Shown: positions 16,273-25,347, counted from the stretch's first letter. The stretch is DNA of 64,000 nucleotides from Roseovarius litorisediminis (GCF_900172295.1 NZ_FWFL01000010.1:62001-126000), one strand, 5' to 3'. Numbers and translations: made by a program. The notes: generated from the letters alone by a model not told the origin.

Positions 16273-18636
16273 CTAACCACGCCCGTTATTCAACATATTA
16301 CCCGGACGTGTCTGTTTTCTGATCTCATCCACCACAACACCCCGCATAGTGCCTTCCATACTTTTCGAGATACGCTTAGCGAGATCGTTATTCTGTTCTG
16401 GAGTCCCGGCATTTCCACTAATAGTTATCGGCGCGTTAATCGTAATCGGCTGGTCACTTCCCCGCACAGACTCAGAGCGCCCCGCTGAGGCCGCCTTAAG
16501 GGTCGGTGGGCCACCTACTAACCCGCCGTCCGAAAAGCCCCTCAGCGCGCCTTTATGCAGTGCTTCGAGATTGCCGACACCAATACGCTGTGTTGCCTCT
16601 TTCGACACAACAAATTCGCCTTTGTGAACAACCCCGGCAGGTTCGAATTTGCCACCCTGCCCAGTAAATCCACCAGCAGCGAAACCGCCGCCGATCACAC
16701 TGAAAATCTTTCCAAGAAACCCACCCGAATTCTGGGCTGTTTCCAGCAAGCGTTTCTTTAGTGACAACTTCACAATTTCGATAATCAATTTTGCGACGGC
16801 TTCTTTTGCCGAAAACGCGCCGGTTGCCATTCCTTCGAAAGCCGATGCAACGGATTCTGCACCACGCCGGGACGCGGCCTGCACTTCTGCGATTTTGTCT
16901 GCGGCAATTTCGGCGGCTTGACCGGCTTTAGAATATTCTGTCGCAAGCTGATCAATCTGGGCGCGCAATTCTGGCGTATCTGCTACACCTGAGCGCTGCG
17001 CGGCGGCAAGCAACTCAGCTTTGGTCCGGGCAAAATCGATTGCATCACCATGTTGGATTTGTGCGTTTGTAACCCCAGCCAGTGCCTGTGCTTCGAGACG
17101 CAGGGCAGCGGTTTCCGCTGCGATACTTTCAAGTTCACGTTCAAAGTCACTCTGAGTTCTACTACCCCCACCATCTCCGGTTGGCACGTCTGGGTTTCCA
17201 AAGGATGCGTCTACGCCCGGTAGTCTGGGGCGCAGGCTGGTTTTGACCGCCTGCGGGGTTGTGATTGTGCCACCGCTGGCATTTGCCGGGTTGGCCCCAC
17301 TACCGCGAAGGTCCCTAGGCCCATCGGTGCTGCCGTCTGGGCTCGCACCCGGCAAGGCACCGCGTAGTTCACGGGCTTTGTTAGCGGCATTACCCAGAGC
17401 GGTAACAAGCCGCCCAATTCCGGTAATCACCACGCCGAAGTCGGCTTTATCAATCGCGTTAATCTGGCCCAAGGCGGTTTGTGCAGTATCGGCGGCTTCG
17501 CTCATACGCTTTTCAAATGTGTCGGCGCTAATTGTGCCGTCCTGCATCTGGCCCGATAAATCGCTCATTTCTTCCGATACCTGGGCTAGTGTATTTGCTA
17601 GGTCGTTATAGCCATGACCGCGCAATAAGTTGCTGGCATTTAATAGGCTGCCACTCTGGATACGAGCCTGATCGGCAAGGCGTTCATACTGCGTTACAAG
17701 CTGTTCGATTTCAGCCTTGTGCGCTTTCACAGCTTCGCTATCTTTTTCCAGCGCATTGGCCACGTCATCGCCCAGCAATCCGCGCGCCTGATTAGAAGAC
17801 TGGAATAAATCGTCAATATCGGTGCGTAGCGTGACAATCTTGTGGCCTGCGTCCGCGAGTTCAACAGCCAGCTTCTTTCCGAAACCAGAAACGCGCGTTT
17901 GGAGGGCTGCGAAACGCCGGTCCAGCTCATCGGCTTTTGCGATAAGTTCACTATCCAGCACCGCCCCAGTGTCATGTGCTGCTTGGATTGTCGTGCGTAA
18001 AGCGGCCTCGCCACGTCCGACAAGTTCAACAAAACGTTCGCCAGCACTGCCCCCGAAAATCTCATCCGAGATACGAATGCGCGAGGAAGTGTCGAAATCT
18101 TCCAAACGCCCCATAATCTCAAGTAGCAATTCCGATGGGTTTTTCAGCTTTTCTTTCAATTCGTCTGCACCAAAGCCCAAACGAGCGAATGCCTCAGCAC
18201 CCGGTCCTTTGCCAGTGACAAAAAATTCATCGGCGCGAATGTTCAGTTCCTTCAGGCCGTCGATCATCTGGTCAATGCCGATACGGTTTTGCTCTGCAAC
18301 GAATTTCCATTCTTGAAATTCCTTTAGGGGAACACCGGCGCGCTTAGCCTCGTCGCCGATCTGCGCAACCCCTTTGGCGACGAGGCTAAGCGCCTTAAGA
18401 CCACCCACCGTTGCCAGACCACCTAGCGCCGGTAAGGTCAGTTTCTTGAAACTGGATGCGATGCCATTTGTGGCTTTACCATAGCTGTTACGCATCCGCT
18501 CAGCACTCTGACGGGCGCGGCGTTCCATGGTAGTGCTGGACCGCTTTTGGACTGCGTTCGCGCGCTTCAGGCCTTTTTCAAGCTTGTCGATCCGGGCTTC
18601 TACATCGACCACAAGGCCGGGAAGTGTGACGTTCAT
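16273..18636 (-). CDS. Phage tail tape measure protein
   Basis: 787-aa protein that sets tail length in siphophages. The N-terminal 60 residues are helical and Arg/Lys-rich, followed by hydrophobic stretches (LTLPALGGLATVGGLKALSL) and long helices. The C-terminus carries the tape measure signature AAGGFTGQGGKFEPAGVVHK-GEFVVSKEA, seen in lambda-H-like proteins, and a glycine/proline-rich hinge around residues 425-480. It starts 10 bp after the TerL stop, an unusual neighbour, since tape measure genes normally follow the tail tube gene and tail chaperones. No tail tube or tail tip gene is visible around it. At 787 aa the rod would be about 118 nm by the usual 1.5 angstrom per residue rule. Confidence 0.88.
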   Translation of the reverse strand: MNVTLPGLVVDVEARIDKLEKGLKRANAVQKRSSTTMERRARQSAERMRNSYGKATNGIASSFKKLTLPALGGLATVGGLKALSLVAKGVAQIGDEAKRAGVPLKEFQEWKFVAEQNRIGIDQMIDGLKELNIRADEFFVTGKGPGAEAFARLGFGADELKEKLKNPSELLLEIMGRLEDFDTSSRIRISDEIFGGSAGERFVELVGRGEAALRTTIQAAHDTGAVLDSELIAKADELDRRFAALQTRVSGFGKKLAVELADAGHKIVTLRTDIDDLFQSSNQARGLLGDDVANALEKDSEAVKAHKAEIEQLVTQYERLADQARIQSGSLLNASNLLRGHGYNDLANTLAQVSEEMSDLSGQMQDGTISADTFEKRMSEAADTAQTALGQINAIDKADFGVVITGIGRLVTALGNAANKARELRGALPGASPDGSTDGPRDLRGSGANPANASGGTITTPQAVKTSLRPRLPGVDASFGNPDVPTGDGGGSRTQSDFERELESIAAETAALRLEAQALAGVTNAQIQHGDAIDFARTKAELLAAAQRSGVADTPELRAQIDQLATEYSKAGQAAEIAADKIAEVQAASRRGAESVASAFEGMATGAFSAKEAVAKLIIEIVKLSLKKRLLETAQNSGGFLGKIFSVIGGGFAAGGFTGQGGKFEPAGVVHKGEFVVSKEATQRIGVGNLEALHKGALRGFSDGGLVGGPPTLKAASAGRSESVRGSDQPITINAPITISGNAGTPEQNNDLAKRISKSMEGTMRGVVVDEIRKQTRPGNMLNNGRG

Positions 18637-18645
18637 TTTGTTACC

Positions 18646-20259
18646 TCAAAAAGTGAAAATCTCGGCGAAGACGCCGGAATATTGTGATTTGTTTGTTTCG
18701 CCTGCACAGGCACGGGAAACGGCCATCGCGGATGCAATTGCGCCGTCTATGCGGTCTGTCTTTTTGCTTTTGTGCATTCTGGTCAGACCGGTTGTTTGGT
18801 TCCGTGACGCAACCACGCTGTCAAAGTGTTGGCGCAGGGCTGCATGACCAGAATGCCTGATCAGTTCGCCATTGACGGTGCGCTCAAGATCACCGGCGGC
18901 TACACCCATGTTTAGTGGGGTCTGCCGGAATTCTACAGTGGGCAATCCGTCATCATAAAGGCGTTGCATGGTGGCGCGCGCCAAATGCGGATCGAAGGCG
19001 ATCTCTTCCACATCATAGGTCGCGCAAAGTTCGCGGATCGTGTCTTCAACCATTGTCGGATCAATGATGGGGCCGGGAATGACATTGATCAGCCCTTCGT
19101 CGCGCCATACCTCATATGGCAGTCCGTCACGATCTGAGCGGCCTTTCAGGTCTTCACCGGGTACGAAAAACCAAGGGTAAATTGTGATCTGGCCATCATC
19201 ATGCCGCCAAGCCGCGACAATAGCGGTAAGGTCGCCACTGATCGACATATCAACGCCAAGGTAACATGGCAGGCCTTCCATTTCGGCAAGATTAAGATCA
19301 AAGGTGCGATGGTCATAGGTTGCCATGTCAAATAGCGGATCACGGCTGTTCGCCTGCCATACATTCAGATTGAATTGAAGGAACGCATGCCGATCAGCAG
19401 GCCGGTGTTCGGCCTCTTTCGCTAGGGCGCGCATACCTTGAAGGCTGGGAAATCCATGCGGCAAACCGGGATTGACGCGGTGCCACACGTCTTCGTCCTG
19501 CCAGTCTTCGTCCGAGTCAGCTGCGAACAAGATAGGCAGATAAGCCGGGTTCGAGATCTCGCCCAAGGCCACCCGCCGCGCATATTCATATTGTTCGGCG
19601 GCCAAGGTCTCTGCACCACGTCCGGCAGTGGTGGCAATCACGGTCAGGCTGTCATCCACCTTTGCAGCGCCGGAACGCAGCGCCTCCCAAAGGTCGCGGC
19701 CTTTCCAGATGTGGATTTCATCAATCAGCGTAAATGTTGGTGTCAGGCCATGCGCTGCACCGCCGTCGCTGGAAATGGCGCGCAACGTCACCTTGGCGGG
19801 ATTGAAAACGATCTGCTTGGCGGAATTGAAGGCGTCGTAGATACGGGTCGCGGCAATCAGGCGTTTGTCTTCTCGAATGACATTTGCCGCCTCACGAAAG
19901 CCAATACCGGCTTGCTCACGATCTGCGGCCGCAAAGATCACCTGTCCAGCCGGCACATGTTCTGGGCCGATGGTGTGTAACAAGGCCAGCGCAGCCGCCA
20001 AACTGGTTTTACGGTTTCCACGCGGCACCAATAAAAAGACGTTTTGAACAATCCTGCGTCCGTTTGTATGGCGTGGCCCATAGATGCGCCGAACGATACG
20101 TTCCTGAAAAGGCGCAAGCTGGAATGCCCTACGCGGTGCATCACTGTTGGGGTGGCGCAGGCGGCGCAGAAATTGAACAGCACGTTCGCCATAGCCCATC
20201 GGGTCAGGGATGGGGCTATCGTCATAAATCCAGTCGGGGTAGGCACTGGCATTTGTCAT
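18646..20259 (-). CDS. Terminase large subunit (TerL)
   Basis: 537-aa packaging motor of the Terminase_1 (HK97/phiC31-like) type. Walker A-like RGNRKTS lies at residues 80-86, Walker B TLIDE at 177-181, and the RNase H-like nuclease domain follows with LGVDMSISGDLTAIVA as its first metal-binding Asp strand. The C-terminal end (KSKKTDRIDGAIASAMA) fits the family. It overlaps the TerS stop by 4 bp (ATGA type) and is followed by the tape measure gene, placing terminase at the far end of the head operon instead of at its start. Confidence 0.92.
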   Translation of the reverse strand: MTNASAYPDWIYDDSPIPDPMGYGERAVQFLRRLRHPNSDAPRRAFQLAPFQERIVRRIYGPRHTNGRRIVQNVFLLVPRGNRKTSLAAALALLHTIGPEHVPAGQVIFAAADREQAGIGFREAANVIREDKRLIAATRIYDAFNSAKQIVFNPAKVTLRAISSDGGAAHGLTPTFTLIDEIHIWKGRDLWEALRSGAAKVDDSLTVIATTAGRGAETLAAEQYEYARRVALGEISNPAYLPILFAADSDEDWQDEDVWHRVNPGLPHGFPSLQGMRALAKEAEHRPADRHAFLQFNLNVWQANSRDPLFDMATYDHRTFDLNLAEMEGLPCYLGVDMSISGDLTAIVAAWRHDDGQITIYPWFFVPGEDLKGRSDRDGLPYEVWRDEGLINVIPGPIIDPTMVEDTIRELCATYDVEEIAFDPHLARATMQRLYDDGLPTVEFRQTPLNMGVAAGDLERTVNGELIRHSGHAALRQHFDSVVASRNQTTGLTRMHKSKKTDRIDGAIASAMAVSRACAGETNKSQYSGVFAEIFTF

Positions 20260-20642
20260 ACGGATAGTGGGTTGTCGCCGTCATCATCATCCGGGGTAGC
20301 ACTGCCAATCCGGGCGCGGCTGGTTGGGGTCAGACCATATTCGGCGGCAAGCTGGCGCGCTGTCTGTGCGGCCCGGTTCAACACACCGAACATAGGCACA
20401 TTAATCGCACCACCGGCACGTTCCTCTTCGATCTGGCGAACAAGACCAATACAAGTGCAATAGTTTTCCACCCCTGCCAGATCGGCCTTGGTGATGATCC
20501 GCCGCGCGATAAGCTGGGGCATGATCCGTTTCCATTCGGCCTTGGCTTGGAGTGCCAAGTGTTTTGGCACAGGCGGTGCTTTGGTCAGGGCTTCAATGTC
20601 AGAGGTAAGGGGCGGCTTCACACCGCGCGAATGAATACTCAT
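20256..20642 (-). CDS. Terminase small subunit, P27 family (TerS)
   Basis: 128-aa DNA-recognition subunit of terminase. The central LQAKAEWKRIMPQLIARRII-TKADLAGVENYC region is the hallmark of the P27 small terminase family, with a C-terminal RAAQTARQLAAEYGLTPTSR helix. It overlaps both neighbours by 4 bp and so is translationally coupled with TerL. In satellites that make their own capsid, an own TerS gives packaging specificity; this one is complete. Confidence 0.9.
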   Translation of the reverse strand: MSIHSRGVKPPLTSDIEALTKAPPVPKHLALQAKAEWKRIMPQLIARRIITKADLAGVENYCTCIGLVRQIEEERAGGAINVPMFGVLNRAAQTARQLAAEYGLTPTSRARIGSATPDDDDGDNPLSV

Positions 20643-20953
20643 GTGCTTTTCACCACGCGCAACTCAAGTGTGCGCCGCCTTCCAATTTCTGCGATCTCTT
20701 TCAGGTCATAGGCCGCGCCTTCAAAGGTCACGCGATCAGCCGTGGTGATCCCTTCCAGATAGCGGATGCGAAAGACCACCGTGCCGTTCTCAGCTTCGCC
20801 AAGCCCGGTCAGGAATTCGTTTGCGGTCTGTTGCACCATTTCGGCCCGGACAGTGTTAACGGTTGCCCATGTGTTCGATACAGCGCCGCTTGCGGTTACT
20901 GTTTCAGTCTGGCGTTCAATGGTGATCTGCCGATCAAGTTTGCCTGCCTGCAT
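20639..20953 (-). CDS. Head closure / head-tail adaptor protein
   Basis: 104-aa product from ATG 20953 (MQAGKLDRQITIERQTETVT), matching the SPP1 gp16 / phage head-tail joining protein family: an N-terminal beta strand LDRQITIERQTE, the WATVNTVRAEM turn and a C-terminal RRRTLELRVV strand. It caps the connector after packaging and receives the tail. A GTG at 20964 would add a few residues. The upstream gene stops two bases before its ATG. Confidence 0.8.
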   Translation of the reverse strand: MQAGKLDRQITIERQTETVTASGAVSNTWATVNTVRAEMVQQTANEFLTGLGEAENGTVVFRIRYLEGITTADRVTFEGAAYDLKEIAEIGRRRTLELRVVKST

Positions 20954-20955
20954 GG

Positions 20956-21375
20956 TTACACACTCCACCGAATGGCGGCTTCAACGGTGGCAACACCATG
21001 GGTGTAGGCAAGCTCTGGCTGTGGGTCGCGCATCCACTGAAAGCTGGGGCGCTGGTAGTCGTCAACGCTACAATCAACCGGTGCCGGTGCATCCCAAAGC
21101 GCTACGGATACAGCGTGGCCAATGGCCTGCGCTGCTTCTGCGCCATCTTCGATTGCCCATATATGCAGATCGAGAAATACACGGGTTAGATATTGCCCAC
21201 CGGATGCACGGCCTAAGTGCTGAGTTTGGGCATGTGCCATGATTACAGAGGGCAGTTTGTCCGGACGCGTGGAACCGGCGCGAATGTTGTCTATATCCAC
21301 TAGGGCGATCACGTCTGGTGCCACAATTAGGGCGGCGCGCACGGCTGTCTTAAGGGCGATGCTTGGCTCAACCAT
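20956..21375 (-). CDS. DUF3168-type tail terminator/connector protein
   Basis: 139-aa product from ATG 21375 (MVEPSIALKTAVRAALIVAP). The pattern (IALKTAVRAALIVAPDVIAL, FLDLHIWAIEDGAEAAQAIG, C-terminal beta strand VATVEAAIRWSV) fits DUF3168, the HK97 gp10-neighbour that acts as tail completion or neck protein. It overlaps the gp10-like gene by 8 bp. A GTG at 21384 would add three residues. This is one of the few tail-end genes the element keeps, which fits an interface for an external tail. Confidence 0.75.
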   Translation of the reverse strand: MVEPSIALKTAVRAALIVAPDVIALVDIDNIRAGSTRPDKLPSVIMAHAQTQHLGRASGGQYLTRVFLDLHIWAIEDGAEAAQAIGHAVSVALWDAPAPVDCSVDDYQRPSFQWMRDPQPELAYTHGVATVEAAIRWSV

Positions 21376-21790
21376 TGGCCACACCTGCTTTCTTAATTGC
21401 CTGTCCTACGGCACGGGCGATGCGCCGCATAACGCGCGGTTTGGCGATGCGAAAACCGGGGCGCATAAACGGCTGTGCTTCTGATTTGACGGTGCCAAAT
21501 TCGACCATATGGCCGGTGCGCACCTCCGGGTTGCCGACTGTAACCAACGCTTGATTGGGTGCAGCGATCGTACTGCCACCACCAACGGCATAAGCCGGGG
21601 TTGTCTCACCCGGTCCTGTCACCGCAATGGACGCTTGCAAGTCGCCTTCATCCACGGGCACCAGCGCGCGCATGTTATCTGCGATCTCACCGGCACCCTT
21701 AAGCAAGGCCGGTTTCAAGTGTTTCAGCACCTCAGCCGGAATGGCTTCTAGGCGCAGTTCCAATGCCTTTGATCCCTTAAGGCGCGACAT
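21368..21790 (-). CDS. HK97 gp10-like head-tail connector protein
   Basis: 140-aa protein with the gp10-like arrangement: an N-terminal helix (LELRLEAIPAEVLKHLKPAL), KGAGEIADNMRALVPVDEGDL, which is the family signature, then ASIAVTGPG, a glycine-rich strand region and a C-terminal basic helix (KPRVMRRIARAVGQAIKKA). It overlaps the gp6-like gene by 14 bp and is overlapped by the DUF3168 gene. Confidence 0.85.
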   Translation of the reverse strand: MSRLKGSKALELRLEAIPAEVLKHLKPALLKGAGEIADNMRALVPVDEGDLQASIAVTGPGETTPAYAVGGGSTIAAPNQALVTVGNPEVRTGHMVEFGTVKSEAQPFMRPGFRIAKPRVMRRIARAVGQAIKKAGVANG

Positions 21791-22076
21791 AGCCGGTCAC
21801 ACTTTCTCTGTAAGAATTAAGCAGATCACGAACGCCAAATGGCACTGGCCTGCCACTGCCTTCAAAGGATGCAGCCTCGCGCTGTTCGTACCAGTATGCG
21901 GCAAGCTGCAATGCAGCCTCAGTCAGCGCTGCGTCACCAGCGGCAAAGGCCACGCCGGTATGATTGCCGATCCAGATTTCAGCGGCGTCCAGCTTGTGTG
22001 CTAGCAGTGCGTCGTCAAGATCGTGGTCTAGGTTGAGTTGGCTCTTGAGCAGAGCAACGGGTGTCAGTGCGGCCAT
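21777..22076 (-). CDS. Head-tail connector gp6-like protein
   Basis: 99-aa helical protein with the gp6 connector pattern (LKSQLNLDHDLDDALLAHKL, ALTEAALQLAAYWYEQREAA). In HK97-type phages gp6 forms the ring under the portal. One-base overlap with the upstream gene indicates coupled translation. Confidence 0.85.
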   Translation of the reverse strand: MAALTPVALLKSQLNLDHDLDDALLAHKLDAAEIWIGNHTGVAFAAGDAALTEAALQLAAYWYEQREAASFEGSGRPVPFGVRDLLNSYRESVTGYVAP

Positions 22077-22513
22077 TAGCTCGCCTTCCTTTTTGAAAAA
22101 CTTATTTTAGGCGTCTCTTGTGCGTCTCTTCCCGCGCCGGTCCCTAAAAACACGCCCAAATTGGAGACTACCCCCGCCTGCTCAGGCCTGCGCCTGTTCT
22201 GCTTGTAGCCACGGTTGCGAACTTTCATTTTAATGGGTGTTACTATTATGCGCCGATTGACCAGATCATCCGGCGAAGGTGCCATGGCGATAAGCCCAGT
22301 CATACGTTCGCGCAGAAACTCAGCATCTATTCCTGCCAGATCACACACCGTATCGAAGTTACTATTTTTAATGGTCAGGTAGTTGCGCGCCTGTTTGATT
22401 GCATCGATTTTAACGACTGTATTACCCTGAATGCCGCTTACACCTTCAAGGGCGTCAGCAATCACCAACATTAAAACCGCAACCCAAAGTGCTTGTGATC
22501 CGTCATGCGTCAT
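22076..22513 (-). CDS. Unrecognised protein inside the head operon
   Basis: 145-aa product from ATG 22513 (MTHDGSQALWVAVLMLVIAD), whose ATG overlaps the TGA of the HNH gene. The middle (KQARNYLTIKNSNFDTVCDL, DAEFLRERMTGLI) looks like a helical DNA-binding or recruitment region and the C-terminus is basic (IKMKVRNRGYKQNRRRPE). I cannot place it in a family; position between HNH and the gp6 connector suggests a packaging role. An ATG at 22561 would lengthen it by 16 residues. Confidence 0.65.
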   Translation of the reverse strand: MTHDGSQALWVAVLMLVIADALEGVSGIQGNTVVKIDAIKQARNYLTIKNSNFDTVCDLAGIDAEFLRERMTGLIAMAPSPDDLVNRRIIVTPIKMKVRNRGYKQNRRRPEQAGVVSNLGVFLGTGAGRDAQETPKISFSKRKAS

Positions 22514-22854
22514 TGCTGGCGTTCCAACCGTTGTTTGTGCCGGTTGTGACAGGGTGCGCAAAGTGGCTGCCAGTTTGTGCGATCCCAGAACAGGGCTTCA
22601 TCACCTTTGTGCGGGATGATGTGATCAACAACGGTTGCTTTGGCGCTGCATCCTTTGAGGGCACAGCGATCATTGATCTTTAGAAACGCTGCACGTGCTT
22701 TGCGCCAGCCATGGCCATAGCCACGTGCCGATGCAGACGGGCGGTTACGGTCGTGGCGTTTGTTACGGGCACGGGTGGAAGCGATCTGACAGGTGCAACG
22801 CATACCATGCGGCACTGTGCGGCCACATGTGCAGAGATGGGGTGGCCGTGGCAT
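22510..22854 (-). CDS. HNH endonuclease
   Basis: 114-aa HNH nuclease. The zinc-binding CALKGC pair, then VVDHIIPHKGDEALFWDRTN (the H of the HNH and its spacing) and LCAPCHNRHK (second cysteine pair and last H) make the fold clear. HNH proteins next to terminase are required for packaging cleavage at cos sites in HK97-like phages; the gene here sits mid-operon rather than beside TerL, which is unusual. Confidence 0.9.
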   Translation of the reverse strand: MPRPPHLCTCGRTVPHGMRCTCQIASTRARNKRHDRNRPSASARGYGHGWRKARAAFLKINDRCALKGCSAKATVVDHIIPHKGDEALFWDRTNWQPLCAPCHNRHKQRLERQQ

Positions 22855-23468
22855 TAGAGTTTCCCCAAGCCTTTGAGTGCGTGCATCCCAGCACGGTCGA
22901 AATCAGGATCAAGACCCTGTTCGGTGTTTTGTTTGCGCTGTTCATCTGAAGGGCCAGTGGCATCATCATCTTCAGCTTCGCCGTGGATGGCCTTTAACTT
23001 GGTAATGTGGCCGGTGAATGCTTCGGTGATTTCCTGCGGCGTGGCATACCATGCTGTTTCTGGGGGCCAGCCCAACCAGCCTGTAGCAATGCGAAAAAGC
23101 TCTTTATAGACCTCACCTAGTGGCATTGGTTTGCCTGTCGGCTTGGCTTCTTTCTGATCTTCCGGGGGTGTTGGTAGTAGTGCCACGCAAAGCCCGAAGA
23201 GTGTGGCCTGTGTGGCGTTGATGAAAGCCGATAGTGGTTTGCTTGCGGCGCTAGTCAGAAGGCGCTCAGCGGCATGCCTATCAGTGGCGCTGGATAGCAC
23301 AATCTCGCGTACAGTTCCGGTATGGAATTGCTCAAGTTTCTTCAACAGCGCCGGGAAATCGTCATGCAAGTGTTCAAGATAAGTAGCGGCCCGCAATGAC
23401 GGGCGCAGGTAAACGGTGTTTCCACCGAATGCCAACTCAAACCGATCATTTGCGAGCCGCTTATTCAT
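22854..23468 (-). CDS. Tail-assembly-chaperone-like phage protein
   Basis: 204-aa product. The N-terminal FELAFGGNTVYLRPSLRAAT resembles the GTA gp10 / Phage_TAC beta pattern and the TGWLGWPPETAWYATPQEIT segment resembles the WPP-x-x-x-W-x-x-TP-x-E motif of GTA-type tail assembly chaperones. Such chaperones load the tape measure. Finding one between the capsid and HNH genes, with no tail tube gene, is odd. It could alternatively be an unrelated head accessory protein; the assignment is by motif only. Confidence 0.5.
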   Translation of the reverse strand: MNKRLANDRFELAFGGNTVYLRPSLRAATYLEHLHDDFPALLKKLEQFHTGTVREIVLSSATDRHAAERLLTSAASKPLSAFINATQATLFGLCVALLPTPPEDQKEAKPTGKPMPLGEVYKELFRIATGWLGWPPETAWYATPQEITEAFTGHITKLKAIHGEAEDDDATGPSDEQRKQNTEQGLDPDFDRAGMHALKGLGKL

Positions 23469-25033
23469 TACGCAGCGACACGCAGTTTAATGAAGCGATC
23501 CGGGTGCGTCAGGTCTGCACCAACGCGTTTCCGGGCATGGAAACGAACCTGACCATTTGTCGCCAGTGCGTATGGATCACGCATGGTGGACAGGCCGATA
23601 CGATCAACAATCCGATAACCAGTCATATCACCAAACAAGATTGGGGCACTGCCTGCGGCAATGTCATCCATGTCGGTCATTTCAACAATTGGACGGCCCA
23701 GAAGGGTAGCAGGTGCGCCTTCGCTGATCGGATCGATTAGCAAATACCTCCCACTTGTGTCTGCCGACTGGCGAAGTATCGCTAAGGTGTTCCTATTCAT
23801 CACCCAAACAGCGTTTTGCGCATGGGTGGTGGCAATCTGGTGGAACATCGAAATTATCAAATCTGTGGGGTTACCGAGGAAACCGTCAGCCGCACCCGTT
23901 TTGATCTCGGGAATTCCGGTTGCGGTCATAATGCCGGTTGGCTGCTCCGTTCCTGATCCATTTACGAAGGCCAAACCTTCGGTTTTGGCGAAGGATTCTG
24001 CGAAGTCGGCAAGCAGCTCACCTTCGAGATTATAGGCATTATCTTCCAAAAGCTGATTTGAAACGTCAGTGAAAGTTGCCAGCTCATGTGGTGTCAACTT
24101 GACCTGTTCAAATGTCATGCCACTTTCAGTGCGATTAGCAGTCTCAGTAACCCATGTGGCGGCTGTGCCAGAAACCCGGCGCGGATAGATGATGTCAGGT
24201 GCGGAGATATTCACGACGCGCGCATATTTGCGAATGGGCGAAAATTCATTCAGCAGTTTGATCAATTCGCCGCCGAATTCTTCAGGGGCCAAATAGCCAC
24301 CGGACGTGGCAGTGCTAATAGTCAGCGCTTTAACTTCGTCTGGGCTGATCCGTTCAACGCCACGACGCAGGAATGCATCAAAGGCTTTGCGTTCTGGTTT
24401 GTCAGCGGGGGCGATGATGTGAACGCCTTGCGGGCGGTTCGATTTGGCTTCCATGCGATCAAGGCGGGCTTTGATCTCATTGAAGGCTTTTAGATCGACC
24501 TGGGGGGCGTCGTTAGCCGGGGTTTGCGCTTCCAGTTCGTTTTCGTTTTCTTCATTTTCCACGTGTGGATTCTCCTTTGAGGAATTGGGGGTGTCATCGG
24601 ATTTGAGGGATGTAATCTGCGCACCCGGATGACACGGGATGGCTACGATTGAGATTTCATGAAGCTGGGCGGCGCTAATTGTGCGGCCCTTGGCATGGCG
24701 TTTGGCGCTCTTTGTGACAAAGCCAATAGACAGACCCGATACGGCCTTACTGCGGATCATGGCGCGAACTTCGCGCGCCCGTTCTACATCTTCGACCAGC
24801 AAGCGACCTTTGACGGTCAGGCCTTCACTGGATTCACTAATCTGGTCCCAGACGCCAACAACCTGATTTTGATCGTGGGCAAAGAGCATCGGCAAGGTAT
24901 CGGGTGCGGTAAACGCGCCTTTTTCGATCACGTCACCAACACGATCCGGGGTGCCAAAAGGCCATGCGATACCGGTGATCTCGCCTGTCTCAGTGACAGA
25001 CAACTGCGCCTTAATTTCTATACGTTCGCTCAT
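23468..25033 (-). CDS. Prohead protease fused to HK97 major capsid protein
   Basis: 521-aa polyprotein. Residues about 1-150 are an HK97 prohead protease (PMLFAHDQNQVVG with catalytic His; VSGLSIGFVT with catalytic Ser). Residues about 150-220 are a charged, Glu/Asn-rich linker and scaffold-like delta domain. Residues about 220-521 are the HK97-fold capsid protein (TSGGYLAPEEFGGELIKLLN, MTFEQVKLTPHELATFTDVS, GTEQPTGIM, C-terminal RVGADLTHPDRFIKLRVA). The fusion is known in some siphophages. A 4-bp overlap with the next gene indicates coupling. Confidence 0.93.
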   Translation of the reverse strand: MSERIEIKAQLSVTETGEITGIAWPFGTPDRVGDVIEKGAFTAPDTLPMLFAHDQNQVVGVWDQISESSEGLTVKGRLLVEDVERAREVRAMIRSKAVSGLSIGFVTKSAKRHAKGRTISAAQLHEISIVAIPCHPGAQITSLKSDDTPNSSKENPHVENEENENELEAQTPANDAPQVDLKAFNEIKARLDRMEAKSNRPQGVHIIAPADKPERKAFDAFLRRGVERISPDEVKALTISTATSGGYLAPEEFGGELIKLLNEFSPIRKYARVVNISAPDIIYPRRVSGTAATWVTETANRTESGMTFEQVKLTPHELATFTDVSNQLLEDNAYNLEGELLADFAESFAKTEGLAFVNGSGTEQPTGIMTATGIPEIKTGAADGFLGNPTDLIISMFHQIATTHAQNAVWVMNRNTLAILRQSADTSGRYLLIDPISEGAPATLLGRPIVEMTDMDDIAAGSAPILFGDMTGYRIVDRIGLSTMRDPYALATNGQVRFHARKRVGADLTHPDRFIKLRVAA

Positions 25034-25347
25034 GTGGCAGGCTCATCTTCGTCGGAGCCACCCCAACGATTATCCAGTACGTCCAGCGCCAGCGGGTACA
25101 ACTCGTCAATCGGACGGTTCCGGGCGTAGCTATCAGTCAGGTGCATAGCCTGTTCCGGGGTGTTGCCACCGCCGATCAGGCCAAGCCGAATGATCTCGAC
25201 CAGATCGGCCAACTTGAATTGCATGTTCACCGCGCGCAGGTAGATCGCACCGATCCCAAGATCGGTGATCCGTTCTAGTTCGGTGATCATGTCGTCTGTC
25301 AGGGCAAAGATGTGTTCACCATCCCCGAAGAATGCCGTGTGGTTCAT
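25030..25347 (-). CDS. GTA gp10-type tail assembly chaperone-like protein
   Basis: 105-aa protein. The pattern FALTDDMITELERITDLGIG, then LADLVEIIRLGLIGGGNTPE and IDELYPLALDVLDNRW, closely follows the GTA-type tail assembly chaperone family (Phage_TAC_11), which in gene transfer agents sits before the tape measure gene. Here it lies between the portal and protease-capsid genes, overlapping both by 4 bp. The displaced position suggests either rearrangement or a new role. Confidence 0.65.
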   Translation of the reverse strand: MNHTAFFGDGEHIFALTDDMITELERITDLGIGAIYLRAVNMQFKLADLVEIIRLGLIGGGNTPEQAMHLTDSYARNRPIDELYPLALDVLDNRWGGSDEDEPAT

